NCBI RefSeq assembly: GCF_025961475.1 | Contig: NZ_JAOQNS010000008.1 | Location: 175,901 to 239,900 of the forward strand | DNA length: 64,000 nucleotides | Origin: Rhodobium gokarnense | GTDB lineage: Bacteria; Pseudomonadota; Alphaproteobacteria; Rhizobiales; Rhodobiaceae | Direction: 5' to 3' | In this document: positions 21,387-30,714 of the stretch, one piece after another | Numbering within the stretch: position 1 is the first letter of the stretch | Layout: each line of letters opens with the position of its first letter | The notes under the pieces: model-generated | Databases searched by the model: none | The model's input: the letters and a program-made list of their open reading frames with translations, nothing else | Told to the model about the DNA's origin: nothing | Translations under genes and position numbers: made by a program

Positions 21387-22100
21387 CTACTCCCCGAGCG
21401 CTCCCTCGATCTCGGCAACGATCGCCTCTGCCGCCGCGCGCCTGTTGGGCGCGCCGACGACCGGGCGGCCGATGACGAGGTAGTCGGCGCCGGCACGGAT
21501 CGCGTCGGCCGGGGTCATGATCCGCTTCTGATCGCCGACATCGGCGCCCGCCGGGCGGATGCCGGGGGTCACCAGTAACAGGTCGTCGCCGACCTTCTCC
21601 CGCAGGGCCTTTGCCTCCTGCGGCGAACAGATGACGCCCGCCATGCCGGCGGCCCTTGCATCAAGCGCGCGATTGGCCACGAGATCGGCAACGCCCTCCG
21701 CATAGCCCGCCTCGACCAGGTCGCCGTCGTCCATCGACGTCAGAACGGTGACGCCGAGGAGCGCCAAGGGCGCTTCGCCCCGTGCCGCCACGGCCGCGCG
21801 CATCGCCTTCGGATAGGCGTGGATGGTGACGAAGGAAACGCCCATCTTGACGATGTTCTCCACCGCCTTGGCGATGGTGTTGTCGATGTCGAGGAGCTTG
21901 ACGTCGAGGAAGATTTTCTGGCCCTCCGCCGCCAGTTCTTTCGCAAATTCCAGCCCGCCGGCGAACTGGAGCTGCATGCCGATCTTGTAGACGCCGACGG
22001 CGCCTTTCGTCTCCTCGACGATGGCGCGGGCCTCGGCAACGGTCGGCACGTCGAGGGCGACCATCAGCCGGTCGGTGGCGGTTTCAGGGCGAAGGGTCAT
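21387..22100 (-). CDS. pyrF: orotidine 5'-phosphate decarboxylase
   Basis: Last step of UMP synthesis. The 237-residue TIM-barrel protein has [11 protein letters not shown], the catalytic array [12 protein letters not shown] (Asp-x-Lys-x4-Asp) near residue 65 and the phosphate-gripper VTPGIRPAG and IGRPVV near the C-terminus. The length is normal for the bacterial short form. Divergent from hisB with about 150 bases between starts. Confidence 0.96.
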   Translation of the reverse strand: MTLRPETATDRLMVALDVPTVAEARAIVEETKGAVGVYKIGMQLQFAGGLEFAKELAAEGQKIFLDVKLLDIDNTIAKAVENIVKMGVSFVTIHAYPKAMRAAVAARGEAPLALLGVTVLTSMDDGDLVEAGYAEGVADLVANRALDARAAGMAGVICSPQEAKALREKVGDDLLLVTPGIRPAGADVGDQKRIMTPADAIRAGADYLVIGRPVVGAPNRRAAAEAIVAEIEGALGE

Positions 22101-22173
22101 GGCGGGGGCTCCTCTGGCAGCAAGGGTCCGCGTCTATATCGCAGGCTGTCGCCGATTTGCCTAGCGCGCCCGA

Positions 22174-22203
22174 GGCCTATGCAGGACCGGCCTATGCAGG
22201 ACC
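22174..22203. repeat. two tandem 15-bp direct repeats upstream of hisB
   Basis: GGCCTATGCAGGACC occurs twice back to back, 22174-22188 and 22189-22203. The pair ends about 45 bases before the hisB start, between the divergent pyrF and hisB genes. It may be an operator or a replication-slippage duplication. Confidence 0.7.
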
Positions 22204-22233
22204 CCACCAGCTTGATAAAAGACCGCTCGCATG

Positions 22234-22239
22234 AAGGAG
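22234..22239 (+). promoter_or_regulatory. ribosome-binding site deciding the hisB start
   Basis: AAGGAG, 9 bases before the ATG at 22249. It lies inside the first codons of a longer possible frame beginning at 22231, which argues that 22249 is the true start. Confidence 0.65.
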
Positions 22240-22248
22240 ACCGCGACC

Positions 22249-22842
22249 ATGCGCCAGGCGAGCGTTACCCGCACCACCAAGGAGACCGAGATCTCGGTCA
22301 GCCTTGATCTCGACGGCACCGGAAAGGGCGATATCGAGACCGGTATCGGCTTTTTCGACCATATGCTCGACCAGCTTTCGCGCCACGGTATGATCGACCT
22401 GACCGTCCGCGCGAAAGGCGACCTCCACATCGACATGCACCACACCGTGGAGGACACCGGCATCGCGCTCGGCCAGGCGATCGCCCAGGCGCTCGGCGAT
22501 ATGGCCGGAATCACCCGCTATGCCGACGTGCTCCTGCCCATGGACGAAACCCTGACCCGGGCCGCCATCGACGTCTCCGGCCGGCCGTTCCTGGTCTTCA
22601 AGGTGGACATCCCGAAAGCCAAGATCGGCGACTTCGACACCGAGCTGGTGGAAGAGTTCTTCCGCGCCATCACCATGAATGCCGGGATCACGCTGCACGT
22701 GGAAACCCTCTACGGCACCAACAGCCACCACATCGTGGAAAGCTCGTTCAAGGCGCTCGCCCGGGCCCTGCGCCAGGCGCTGGAGATCGATCCGCGCCGC
22801 GCCGGCGCCGTTCCCTCCACCAAGGGCCAGCTCGGCGGATAA
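22249..22842 (+). CDS. hisB: imidazoleglycerol-phosphate dehydratase
   Basis: Seventh enzyme of histidine synthesis, dehydrating imidazole glycerol phosphate with Mn bound by histidines. The 197-residue monofunctional form shows [16 protein letters not shown], the metal-binding [16 protein letters not shown] and the mirrored [20 protein letters not shown] region (quoted in part). The ATG at 22249 is preferred over 22231 because AAGGAG lies 9 bases upstream of it. It opens the operon hisB-DUF2628-hisH-hisA-arginase-like-hisF. Confidence 0.97.
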   Translation: MRQASVTRTTKETEISVSLDLDGTGKGDIETGIGFFDHMLDQLSRHGMIDLTVRAKGDLHIDMHHTVEDTGIALGQAIAQALGDMAGITRYADVLLPMDETLTRAAIDVSGRPFLVFKVDIPKAKIGDFDTELVEEFFRAITMNAGITLHVETLYGTNSHHIVESSFKALARALRQALEIDPRRAGAVPSTKGQLGG

Positions 22843-22854
22843 GGCATTTCGGCC

Positions 22855-23349
22855 ATGGCAGCCTTCATGGTGATGACTCCGCCGGCCTCCGGCGATCCGG
22901 TGAGCGATGCGGTGAAGACGGCCTTCGTCAAGGACGGCTTCTCGTGGGCGGCCCTCTTCTTCGCGCCGCTCTGGGCGCTCTATCACGGCCTCTGGCTGGT
23001 GCTGACCTGCTGGATCGTCATCAGCCTTGCCATCGGCGCGGTCGGCGACTTTTTCAGCATGGGTGCCGGCCAGGTGCTGTCGCTGGCGTTTTCGCTGCTC
23101 TTTGCGCTGGAGGCCAACCAGCTCCGCCGCTGGACCCTGCAGCGCCGCGGCTGGCAGCTTTCCGGCGTCGTCGTCGGGCGCGACCGTGAAGAGTATGAGC
23201 GGCGCTATTTCGATCGCCTGCTGGCCGCCGGTCAGCCGCAGGACGACCCATCGACACCGGCGCCCGAACGCCGGCGCGCCGAGCCGCCGCGGGCCCGCGC
23301 GACAGGCACCGGCGTCATCGGCTCGATGCCGACGCCAAGGGGGGCGTGA
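22855..23349 (+). CDS. DUF2628 membrane protein
   Basis: Small integral membrane protein of unknown function. In the 164-residue product the N-terminal part carries [20 protein letters not shown], the DUF2628 hallmark. Two hydrophobic segments (about residues 30-70) follow, then a hydrophilic, Pro/Arg-rich tail. It starts 12 bases after hisB, and its stop overlaps the first possible codon of hisH (GTGA at 23346). This gene between hisB and hisH is a conserved oddity of alphaproteobacterial his operons; no histidine-pathway role is known to me. Confidence 0.88.
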   Translation: MAAFMVMTPPASGDPVSDAVKTAFVKDGFSWAALFFAPLWALYHGLWLVLTCWIVISLAIGAVGDFFSMGAGQVLSLAFSLLFALEANQLRRWTLQRRGWQLSGVVVGRDREEYERRYFDRLLAAGQPQDDPSTPAPERRRAEPPRARATGTGVIGSMPTPRGA

Positions 23350-23366
23350 ATGCCAGGGGGGCTTCA

Positions 23367-24017
23367 ATGACCGTTGCGATTATCGACTATGGCTCCGGCA
23401 ATCTGCGCTCCGCCGCGAAGGCCTTCGAGCGCGCCGCCCGCGAGGCCGGCACCGGCCAGGAGATCGTCGTGACCTCCGACCCGGATGTGGTCGCCAAGGC
23501 CGATCGGGTCGTGCTTCCGGGCGTCGGCGCCTTTGCCGACTGCAAGGCCGGGCTTTTCGCCGTCGACGGCATGGCCGAGGCGCTGATGGAGGCCGTGGAG
23601 ACGGCAGGCACGCCGTTCCTCGGCATCTGCGTCGGCATGCAGCTCATGGCCGCGCGCGGCCTGGAACACGGCGTGACGGAAGGTTTCGGCTGGATCCCCG
23701 GCGAGGTGACGCGCATCGCGCCCAACGATCCGACCCTGAAGATCCCGCATATGGGCTGGAACACCATCCGGCTCCTGCGCGACCACCCGCTGATGGACGG
23801 CATCGACACTGGCCCGGACGGCCTACACGCCTATTTCGTCCACTCCTACCATTTGAAGGCGGAGAACGCGGCCGACGTGGTCGCCGTCGCCGACTATGGC
23901 GGGCCGGTGACGGCGATGGTCGCAAAGGGCAACAAGGTCGGCACCCAGTTCCACCCGGAAAAGAGCCAGGCGCTGGGTCTCACCCTGATCGCCAATTTCC
24001 TGAAGTGGACGCCATGA
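23367..24017 (+). CDS. hisH: imidazole glycerol phosphate synthase, glutaminase subunit
   Basis: Provides ammonia from glutamine to HisF. The 216-residue product has the class I amidotransferase nucleophile in GICVGMQLM, the oxyanion strand VLPGVGAF and the His/Glu of QFHPEKS. A GTG at 23346 could add seven residues, but the ATG at 23367 begins the conserved [13 protein letters not shown] and has AGGGGGG 5 bases upstream. Its stop overlaps the hisA start (ATGA). Confidence 0.97.
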   Translation: MTVAIIDYGSGNLRSAAKAFERAAREAGTGQEIVVTSDPDVVAKADRVVLPGVGAFADCKAGLFAVDGMAEALMEAVETAGTPFLGICVGMQLMAARGLEHGVTEGFGWIPGEVTRIAPNDPTLKIPHMGWNTIRLLRDHPLMDGIDTGPDGLHAYFVHSYHLKAENAADVVAVADYGGPVTAMVAKGNKVGTQFHPEKSQALGLTLIANFLKWTP

Positions 24018-24739
24018 TCCTCTTTCCCGCCATCGACCTGAAGGACGGTCAGTGCGTCCGCCTGAAGCTCGGCGATATGGACGAGGCCACTGTCTTCAAC
24101 GACGACCCGGCCGCGCAGGCGAAGGCCTTCGAGGACGCCGGCTTTGAGTATCTCCACGTCGTCGATCTCAACGGCGCCTTCGAGGGCCGCAGCGTCAACG
24201 GCGCGGCCGTAGAAGCCATTCGCGCGGCCATAAAAATTCCGATCCAGCTCGGCGGCGGCATCCGGGATAGGGCCGGCATCGAGGCCTGGCTGGAAAAGGG
24301 CATCACAAGGGTGATCCTCGGCACCGTCGCCGTGCGCGATCCGGAGCTGGTCAAGGCAGCCTGCAAGGCCCATCCGGGGCGCATTGCGGTCGGCATCGAC
24401 GCCAAGGGCGGCAAGGTGGCGGTGGAAGGCTGGGCCGAGACCTCGACGCTCTCCGCCATCGACCTCGCCAAGAAATTCGAGGACGCGGGCGTTGCCGCCA
24501 TCATCTACACCGACATCGACCGCGACGGCGTCCTCAAGGGCCTCAACATTCCCTCGACGCTGGAGCTGGCCAATGCCGTCTCCATCCCCGTCATCGCCTC
24601 CGGCGGCCTAGCCTCCATCGACGACGTCAGGCGCCTGACCGAGCCCGACTGCGCGATCCTTGAAGGCGCCATCTCCGGCCGCGCGCTCTATGACGGGCGG
24701 CTCGATGCGACAGAGGCGCTGGCGGTGCTGAAGGGGTGA
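24014..24739 (+). CDS. hisA: phosphoribosylformimino-5-aminoimidazole carboxamide ribotide isomerase
   Basis: Amadori isomerase making the HisF substrate. The 241-residue TIM barrel shows the catalytic Asp in [21 protein letters not shown], the second Asp in [12 protein letters not shown] and VIASGGLAS. The ATG at 24014 overlaps the hisH stop. The frame is open far upstream, but that part is antisense or overlapping noise. Confidence 0.97.
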   Translation: MILFPAIDLKDGQCVRLKLGDMDEATVFNDDPAAQAKAFEDAGFEYLHVVDLNGAFEGRSVNGAAVEAIRAAIKIPIQLGGGIRDRAGIEAWLEKGITRVILGTVAVRDPELVKAACKAHPGRIAVGIDAKGGKVAVEGWAETSTLSAIDLAKKFEDAGVAAIIYTDIDRDGVLKGLNIPSTLELANAVSIPVIASGGLASIDDVRRLTEPDCAILEGAISGRALYDGRLDATEALAVLKG

Positions 24740-24746
24740 GCCGGCC

Positions 24747-25580
24747 GTGAACGTCGCCCTCATTCTTGCGCCCTATGACAGTGGCCACCATCGCGCCGGC
24801 ATGGGCCTTGGCCCCGAGGCGCTCCTTGCCGGCGGGCTGAGGGGCCGGTTGGAGGCCGTCGGACATCACGTCGAGCTTGTCGATATCGGCCGGGCCGGCG
24901 ACGACCAGGGCCGCGAGATCGCCACCGGCTTTGCCGTCTGTTCCGCCGTTGCCGAAGCAGCGTCCGCGGCGCGCGCCGGGAGCCGTTTCCCGGTCGTGCT
25001 TGCCGGTAACTGCCTCACCGCGGCCGGTGCGGTCGCCGGCGAAGGCGCCGAGGCGATCTGCTGGTTCGACCAGCATGGCGACCTCAACACGCCGGAGACC
25101 TCGGGCTACGGGTTCCTCGACGGCATGGCGCTTGCCACCGTCCTCGGCCTCTGCTGGCGGCCGATGGCGGCGACAATCCCCGGCTTTCGTCCGATCGACC
25201 CGGCGCATTGCCTGCTGGTCGATGCGCGCGACCTCGACCCAGACGAGGTCGAGCTCCTTGAGGAAATACCCGTTTCGCGGGTGGAGACCGGGGCCGTCGC
25301 CGACAGCCTTGCTTCGGCCGGAGCGGGCCTTGCGACCCATATCCACGTCGACCTCGACATCCACGACCCGCGCGCCCTTCGCGTCAACCGCTACGGAACG
25401 GCGGGCGGCCCCGGACCAGCCGAGCTGCGTGCGGCCGTTTCCGCCATTGCCCGCGCCCGGCCGGTTTGTGGTATCACCCTCAGCGCCTATGATCCGGCTT
25501 ACGACCTTCAGGCCCGCGTCCCCGCGGCCGTTGCCGATCTTCTGGCAGACTTCCTTTCCGCGATGGAAACCGCGCTATGA
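24747..25580 (+). CDS. arginase/ureohydrolase-fold protein embedded in the his operon
   Basis: Member of the ureohydrolase superfamily (arginase, agmatinase, formimidoylglutamase), substrate unknown. In the 277-residue product two metal motifs are clear: [10 protein letters not shown] (Asp-x-His-x-Asp) near residue 108 and HVDLDIHDP (Asp-x-Asp-x2-Asp) near 201. The first metal motif, GGDH in classical enzymes, reads AGNC here, so a Cys replaces the usual His ligand. The start is the GTG at 24747, seven bases after hisA, and its stop overlaps the hisF start (ATGA), implying coupled translation. Expression with the histidine pathway is implied by position; the activity is not shown. Confidence 0.82.
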   Translation: MNVALILAPYDSGHHRAGMGLGPEALLAGGLRGRLEAVGHHVELVDIGRAGDDQGREIATGFAVCSAVAEAASAARAGSRFPVVLAGNCLTAAGAVAGEGAEAICWFDQHGDLNTPETSGYGFLDGMALATVLGLCWRPMAATIPGFRPIDPAHCLLVDARDLDPDEVELLEEIPVSRVETGAVADSLASAGAGLATHIHVDLDIHDPRALRVNRYGTAGGPGPAELRAAVSAIARARPVCGITLSAYDPAYDLQARVPAAVADLLADFLSAMETAL

Positions 25581-26356
25581 CTCTCAAAGCCCGTGTCATC
25601 CCCTGCCTCGACGTCAAGGACGGCCGCGTCGTCAAGGGCGTCAATTTCGTCGACCTGATCGATGCCGGCGACCCGGTCGAGGCCGCCAAGGCCTATGACG
25701 CCGCCGGCGCCGACGAGCTGTGCTTCCTCGACATCACGGCGAGCCACGAGAACCGCGGCATCATCCTCGACGTGGTGCGGCGGACGGCAGAGGAGTGCTT
25801 CATGCCGGTGACGGTCGGCGGCGGCGTGCGCACCACCGAGGACATCCGCAAGCTGCTGGTCGCCGGCGCCGACAAGGTCTCGATCAACACGGCGGCCGTC
25901 AACGACCGCGACTTCGTGCGCCGGGCGGCGGAGAAATTCGGCGAGCAGTGCATCGTCGTCGCCATCGACGCCAAGCTTGTGTCGAAGGAGGGCGAGGCCC
26001 CGCGCTGGGAGATTTTTACCCATGGCGGGCGCAACCCGACCGGGCTCGACGCGGTGGACTACGCCCGCGAGGTGGTCTCCCTCGGCGCAGGCGAGATCCT
26101 GCTGACCTCTATGGACCGCGACGGCACCAAGATCGGCTTCGACACGGAACTGACCCGCACGATTGCCGATGCCGTCCCGGTGCCGGTGATCGCCTCCGGC
26201 GGTGTCGGCACGCTCGACCACCTCGTCGACGGCATCACCGAGGGCCACGCGACGGCGGTCCTCGCCGCCTCGATCTTCCACTTCGGCACCCATTCGATCC
26301 GCGAAGCCAAGGAGCACATGGCCGCGGCCGGGGTATCGGTGCGCCTCGACGCCTGA
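25577..26356 (+). CDS. hisF: imidazole glycerol phosphate synthase, cyclase subunit
   Basis: Forms imidazole glycerol phosphate and AICAR using ammonia from HisH. The 259-residue TIM barrel has the catalytic Asp in [23 protein letters not shown], the second Asp in [11 protein letters not shown] and VIASGGVG. It is the last gene of the operon; hisE, which normally follows in related genomes, is instead at 12.3 kb. The 4-base overlap with the arginase-like gene is ATGA. Confidence 0.97.
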   Translation: MTLKARVIPCLDVKDGRVVKGVNFVDLIDAGDPVEAAKAYDAAGADELCFLDITASHENRGIILDVVRRTAEECFMPVTVGGGVRTTEDIRKLLVAGADKVSINTAAVNDRDFVRRAAEKFGEQCIVVAIDAKLVSKEGEAPRWEIFTHGGRNPTGLDAVDYAREVVSLGAGEILLTSMDRDGTKIGFDTELTRTIADAVPVPVIASGGVGTLDHLVDGITEGHATAVLAASIFHFGTHSIREAKEHMAAAGVSVRLDA

Positions 26357-26379
26357 GGCTTTTGGCGGTTCCGCGTGCA

Positions 26380-26590
26380 TGATCTTCTGCCGTCACCCCG
26401 GCCGCAGCGGAGCGGAGGGCCGGCGTCCAATGCCCATCTCAAAACGGTATGTCCGTTATTGTTGGAATGCCGTTGCCTGGATCGCTTCGCTCCGCTCGCG
26501 ATGACACTGAAATGACGAGTAAATTTCAGTTCGCCGTCATTGCGGGCGCAGTTAAGCAATCCAGAAAACCTTGGCGTCCGGGGAAAGATC
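26380..26590. repeat. dispersed repeats after hisF
   Basis: The stretch 26357-26623 has no supportable gene. CGTCACCCCGGCCGCAGCGG begins a type C-like repeat at 26393. From about 26477 an inverted type B pair follows (CTGGATCGCTTCGCTCCGC and GTCATTGCGGGCGCAG), converging on the HNH gene end. Confidence 0.65.
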
Positions 26591-26623
26591 GTCCGAAATC
26601 AATTCCGGGAAAAACACCGCGCC

Positions 26624-27181
26624 CTACGGTTCCAGCTCGGTGTCCCAGTACAGAAAGTCCATCCAGCTATCGTGGAGGTAGTTCGGCGGGAAGCGGCGGC
26701 CGTTGCGGTGGAGGTCGTTGAGGGAGGGCCGGAACGGCATCTGCATCGGCCACATGTCGATGTCGCCGCAGGACTTGTTGCCCTTTTTGAGATTGCAGGG
26801 CGCGCAGGCGGTAATGACGTTTTCCCAGGTGGTCATGCCGCCCCGGGAGCGCGGCACCAGGTGGTCGAAGGTGAGGTCGACCGGCGCGCCGCAATACTGG
26901 CACTGGAATTTGTCTCTGAGGAAAACGTTGAAGCGGGTGAAGGCGGGACTTCGGTTCGGTCTGACGTAGTTCTTGAGCGAGACCACGCTCGGCAGGCGCA
27001 TCTCGAAGCTCGGACTTCGAACGGTAACGTCGTATTCGGAGACGATGTTGACCCTGTCGAGGAACACCGCCTTCAGGGCGTCCTGCCAGGCCCAGAGGGA
27101 CAGCGGGTAGTAGCTCAACGGCCGGTAGTCCGCGTTGAGGACAAGCGCCGGATGCGCTCCGGGTGATACGGCAACTGTCAC
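26624..27181 (-). CDS. HNH endonuclease family protein
   Basis: Predicted metal-dependent nuclease, biological role unknown. In the 185-residue product an N-terminal domain with LNADYRPLSYYPLSLWAW precedes a zinc-finger HNH domain. That domain shows CQYCG, the core DHLVPRSRGG and a second CAPCN, so both Cys pairs and the catalytic His are present. The GTG at 27181 follows a GAGGATC site and gives the family's usual N-terminus. Stand-alone proteins of this type are widely conserved in alphaproteobacteria outside restriction loci, and no methylase is nearby here. Confidence 0.88.
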   Translation of the reverse strand: MTVAVSPGAHPALVLNADYRPLSYYPLSLWAWQDALKAVFLDRVNIVSEYDVTVRSPSFEMRLPSVVSLKNYVRPNRSPAFTRFNVFLRDKFQCQYCGAPVDLTFDHLVPRSRGGMTTWENVITACAPCNLKKGNKSCGDIDMWPMQMPFRPSLNDLHRNGRRFPPNYLHDSWMDFLYWDTELEP

Positions 27182-27364
27182 GCCAGATCCTCGCGTCGAA
27201 TCATGGATTTCCGCTCGGCGGCGCAATATTGTTAGGTTGAGGTGTCAGATTTGTGAAGACCCCGGCTCCTTCTGAGGGGTCCCGAGCGGCCGCGGGCGGC
27301 CATTTCGTGCCCCGTCTCAAGCGTCCTTACCGCCGGACCAGGCCGGTTCTTGTCCGCCGTATCG

Positions 27365-28009
27365 TCAGATCGGCATGACGTCCCGGCCCTTCCGGCAGAC
27401 GCTATAGTAGGACCAAAACAGCCGCGAGGCTACACTGCGCCACGGCGCCCAGCCCTCCGCCATCTCAGCGACCGCCTTCGGTTTCGGCCGCTCCGCAAAG
27501 CCGAACGCCTCGCCGACGGCGACCTGGAGCGCAAGGTCGCCGGCCGGAAATATGTCCGGATGGCCGGCGCAGAACATCAGATAGACCTCGGCGGTCCAGG
27601 GCCCGATGCCGCGGATTGCGGTGAGGACGGCGATCGCCTCCTCCTGCGGCAATTCGCCAAGGGCGTCGATCGCAAGGTGCCCGCCCGAAGCCGCTTCCGC
27701 GATCGCCCGCAGCGTGCGGATTTTCGGGGCGGAAAGGCCGCACGCGCGGAGATCGGTCTCGTCGATCGCCAGCAGGCCGTCTGCGGTAAAGGGCGCCAGT
27801 GCCGCTTCCAGCCGGCGAAAGATGGCATCGGCGCTGGCCTTGGAAAGCTGCTGGGCGACGACGATCTCGCACAGCCCGTCGAGGCCGCCATGGCGCCGCC
27901 GCAGCGGCACGCTTCCTGCCGCCTCGATGATGGGCTGAAGCCGCGCGTCGGCCCTGGCGATGTGGGACAGGCCCTCGGCGATGTCGGCCTCGGTTTCGAT
28001 GCGGCGCAT
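27365..28009 (-). CDS. alkA: DNA-3-methyladenine glycosylase II
   Basis: Base-excision repair glycosylase removing alkylated purines. The 214-residue product is a HhH-GPD protein: CEIVVAQQLSKASADAI, LRACGLSAPKIRTL, and the hairpin IRGIGPWTAEVYLMF with the catalytic Asp in FPAGDLALQ. The N-terminal AlkA-N domain is missing, as in many alphaproteobacterial forms. The ATG at 28009 follows GGAGCTAGCC. Functionally it complements Ada at 9.9 kb. Divergent from gluQ. Confidence 0.92.
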   Translation of the reverse strand: MRRIETEADIAEGLSHIARADARLQPIIEAAGSVPLRRRHGGLDGLCEIVVAQQLSKASADAIFRRLEAALAPFTADGLLAIDETDLRACGLSAPKIRTLRAIAEAASGGHLAIDALGELPQEEAIAVLTAIRGIGPWTAEVYLMFCAGHPDIFPAGDLALQVAVGEAFGFAERPKPKAVAEMAEGWAPWRSVASRLFWSYYSVCRKGRDVMPI

Positions 28010-28144
28010 GGCTAGCTCCCTGTTCGCTCGAAAGCATCGCGTCTCTGCGCCGCCCGTCAAGCCGGAACCTGCGCGACGGGTTTTGCGCCATGACTTTCAC
28101 CCGTCTATGAGTTTCCGATCCGTCGCCGCAAGGAAGTGCCGTTC

Positions 28145-28999
28145 GTGACCGCTCCCGTCTTCCGCTTCGCGCCCAGCCCCAACGGCCGCCTCCATCTCGG
28201 CCACGCGCTCTCCGCGCTCAAGAATTTCGAGATGGCGAGGGAGACCGGCGGCCGGCTTCTGCTCAGGATCGAGGACATCGATCTCGGCCGGGCGCGGCCG
28301 GAATTCGAGCAGGCGATCTACGAGGACCTCGACTGGCTCGGCATCACCTGGGAGGAGCCGGTGCGCCGGCAGTCGGAGCATTTTTCCGACTATGAGGCGG
28401 CGCTGGACCGCCTGAAGGTGGCCGGCCTCGTTTATCGAAGTACCGCGACCCGCAAGGAGGTCGCCGACGAAATCGCCGCCCGCGAAGCGGGAACCGGAAA
28501 GGCCTGGCCGCGCGATCCCGACGGCGCGCCGCTCTATCCTTTTGGTTCCAGCGATTCGTCGGCAGATGACGTCCCGTCCGCCTGGCGGCTCGACATGCGA
28601 GCGGCCATCGACCGCATCGGCCAAGACTTTTCATGGACGGAAACGGGTGAGGGTCCGCACGGCGAAACCGGCGAGGTGACCGCAAAACCCGACGCCTGGG
28701 GCGACGTGCTGGTGGCGCGCAAGGATGTGCCGACGAGCTACCATCTCTCCGTCGTCGTCGATGATGCGCTGGAGGGCGTCACCCATGTGGTGCGCGGCCG
28801 TGACCTGTTCTGGTCGACGTCGGTGCACAGGCTGCTGCAGACCCTCCTTGGCCTGCCCGCGCCCGTCTACCACCACCACCGGCTGATCCTCGACGAGGAC
28901 GGCCGCAAGCTCTCCAAGTCGCGCCGCGACACCAGCCTTTCGGAACTGCGCGCCGCCGGTGCCACGCCGGCCGATATCCGGCGCCTCGTCGGGCTCTGA
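28145..28999 (+). CDS. gluQ: glutamyl-Q tRNA(Asp) synthetase
   Basis: Truncated glutamyl-tRNA synthetase paralogue that glutamylates queuosine in the anticodon loop of tRNA(Asp). The 284-residue product has FAPSPNGRLHLGHALSAL (HIGH motif) at the N-terminus and KLSKSRRDTS (KMSKS) near residue 260; the anticodon-binding domain is absent, as expected. Two GTG starts are possible, 28136 and 28145. I prefer 28145 because AGGAAG lies 8 bases upstream of it, while it overlaps the other codon. Confidence 0.93.
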   Translation: MTAPVFRFAPSPNGRLHLGHALSALKNFEMARETGGRLLLRIEDIDLGRARPEFEQAIYEDLDWLGITWEEPVRRQSEHFSDYEAALDRLKVAGLVYRSTATRKEVADEIAAREAGTGKAWPRDPDGAPLYPFGSSDSSADDVPSAWRLDMRAAIDRIGQDFSWTETGEGPHGETGEVTAKPDAWGDVLVARKDVPTSYHLSVVVDDALEGVTHVVRGRDLFWSTSVHRLLQTLLGLPAPVYHHHRLILDEDGRKLSKSRRDTSLSELRAAGATPADIRRLVGL

Positions 29000-29099
29000 G
29001 CCGGTCGATTTCCCTGCGCTGCTTCTACTGGCAAAGGCCTCGACAAATCCCTATCTCGGAATAGCTACGTAATTCTGCAGATCATGGAGGGAAAGCAGG

Positions 29100-29531
29100 A
29101 TGGGATTTTTCGATTTCGTCAAGGACGCGGGCAAGTCGCTCTGGGGCGGTGACGACGAGGCGGAGGCCGCCGAGGCGATCGAGAAGGAAGTCAAGGATCT
29201 CGGCCTTGGGGGCGACGTCCAGATCAAGGTCGACGGCGACACGGTGAAGATCGCCGGCATGGCGCCGAGCCAGGAGATCAAGGAAAAGATCATCCTCGCC
29301 GCCGGCAACGTCGCCGGCATCGGCAAGGTGGAAGAGGAGATCGGCACCGACGAGGCGGCCGACCCGGCCGTGTTCCATACCGTGGCCAAGGGCGACACGC
29401 TCTGGGCGATCGCCGAAAAGCACTATGGCAACGGCTCGAAATACACCGCGATCTTCGAGGCCAACCGGCCGATGCTGAGCGATCCGGACAAGATCTATCC
29501 CGGCCAGGTGCTGCGCATCCCGGCGCTCTGA
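29100..29531 (+). CDS. kbp: BON-LysM protein, Kbp/YgaU family
   Basis: Small cytoplasmic protein; the E. coli homologue binds potassium and supports growth under K+ stress. The 143-residue product has a BON domain (about residues 22-85) and a LysM domain (about 92-141, HTVAKGDTLWAIAEKHYGNG, ending YPGQVLRIP). The N-terminal MGFFDFVKDAGKSLW is typical. No signal peptide. The ATG at 29100 has GGAGGG and AGCAGG upstream. A strong terminator follows, so it is likely monocistronic. Confidence 0.93.
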   Translation: MGFFDFVKDAGKSLWGGDDEAEAAEAIEKEVKDLGLGGDVQIKVDGDTVKIAGMAPSQEIKEKIILAAGNVAGIGKVEEEIGTDEAADPAVFHTVAKGDTLWAIAEKHYGNGSKYTAIFEANRPMLSDPDKIYPGQVLRIPAL

Positions 29532-29558
29532 CGTCGAGGCACGGGTACGAAGACGGAA

Positions 29559-29587
29559 GGCGGCCCCGCGGATCGGGCCGCCTTTTT
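29559..29587 (+). terminator. rho-independent terminator after kbp
   Basis: GGCGGCCC (29559-29566) pairs with GGGCCGCC (29575-29582), followed by TTTTT. It sits 27 bases after the kbp stop and just before the convergent transporter gene end. Confidence 0.9.
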
Positions 29588-29600
29588 CGTTTGAGCGGGC

Positions 29601-30557
29601 TCAGTTCACGCCGAGGATCGCCAGAAGCATGGTCACCGTGACCACCGAGGCGGCCGTCGTAATGGTGATGGTGTTGGAGGCGAGCGCCAGGCCCGTCCGG
29701 AAGCGGTTGGCCATCAGGTAGGTGTTGACGCCGGCCGGGCAGGCCGCGCCGATGGTGATGACCGTAACCCAGAGCGGCGGCAGGTTGGTGAGGTAGTACG
29801 CGAACACGAAGACGATGATCGGCAGCACCACCACCTTCAGCACCGACAGGACGAGTGCCGGCCCGACATTGCCGCCAATGCCGTAGCGCTTCAGCGCCAT
29901 GCCGAGGGCAAAGAGGGCGCAGGGCGTTGCGGTCGCCGTGAGCTGGTTGACCAGCGCCTTCGGCAGGCCGTCGAGCGTGAGCCCGGTGTAGCGGAAGCCG
30001 ATGCCGACGAGGATGGCCAGGATCAGCGGGTTGACGATCAGGTTGCGCGCCAGGGTGCGCACCAGTTTTGCCCGGCTCGGCTTCTCGCCGCCGACGTCCT
30101 CGAGCCGGTTGGCCCGTTCGATCAGGATGGTCCCGACCACCATCATGATCGGCAGGTGCACCGAAATCAGGATCAGCAGCGGAACGGTGCCGGCCTCGCC
30201 GAAGGCGGTGTAGGTGATCGGCACGCCGACCAGCACCAGATTGGAATAGCCGGCGGCGAAACCGGCGACGACGCCGGCATGGACGTTGCGCTTGAAGCCC
30301 TTGCGGATGAGGAGGTCGGCGATGACCCAGATGATCGCGACCGCCGAGAAATAGGAAATCCACACCGGCCAGGGCGAGATGTCGGGGAAGTCGGCGGTCG
30401 CCAGCGTGCGGAAGATCAGCACGGGCATGGCGATGGTGAAGACGAAATCGCCGAGCGCTTCGCCGGTCTCGGTCTTCAGGATGTTGAACCAGGCAATCGC
30501 ATAGCCGAGGCCGATGAGCGCGAATGCGGGAAGGACAATGAGGGCAACGTCAGTCAT
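29601..30557 (-). CDS. AEC family transporter (auxin efflux carrier fold)
   Basis: Inner-membrane secondary transporter with about ten hydrophobic helices in two inverted halves. The 318-residue product has a first helix ALIVLPAFALIGLGYAI, and a C-terminal half with conserved TATPCALFALGMAL and AACPAGVNTYLMA. Bacterial relatives carry dicarboxylates such as malate or malonate; the substrate here is unknown. The ATG at 30557 is the conserved start. Divergent from a hybrid kinase gene across about 157 bases, which might regulate or respond to it, but nothing in the sequence proves this. Confidence 0.9.
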   Translation of the reverse strand: MTDVALIVLPAFALIGLGYAIAWFNILKTETGEALGDFVFTIAMPVLIFRTLATADFPDISPWPVWISYFSAVAIIWVIADLLIRKGFKRNVHAGVVAGFAAGYSNLVLVGVPITYTAFGEAGTVPLLILISVHLPIMMVVGTILIERANRLEDVGGEKPSRAKLVRTLARNLIVNPLILAILVGIGFRYTGLTLDGLPKALVNQLTATATPCALFALGMALKRYGIGGNVGPALVLSVLKVVVLPIIVFVFAYYLTNLPPLWVTVITIGAACPAGVNTYLMANRFRTGLALASNTITITTAASVVTVTMLLAILGVN

Positions 30558-30714
30558 GCGCGTGCCTCCGGGCACGCCGGCGGAGCGCGATATGTCGCGC
30601 TTGCGCCGTCTGGAATTCCGAACAATTTCGAGTTTTTACCGCAGCTCCGGTCGACCTCGGGAGCAGTTCGAGTAGAGTGCGGCGCTGACAGGACAACCGA
30701 GCAGCATTTTGGTC

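Noticed and set aside
26624..27181. HNH protein considered as part of a restriction system
   Set aside because: No methyltransferase or specificity gene is adjacent, and the family is a widespread stand-alone chromosomal protein.
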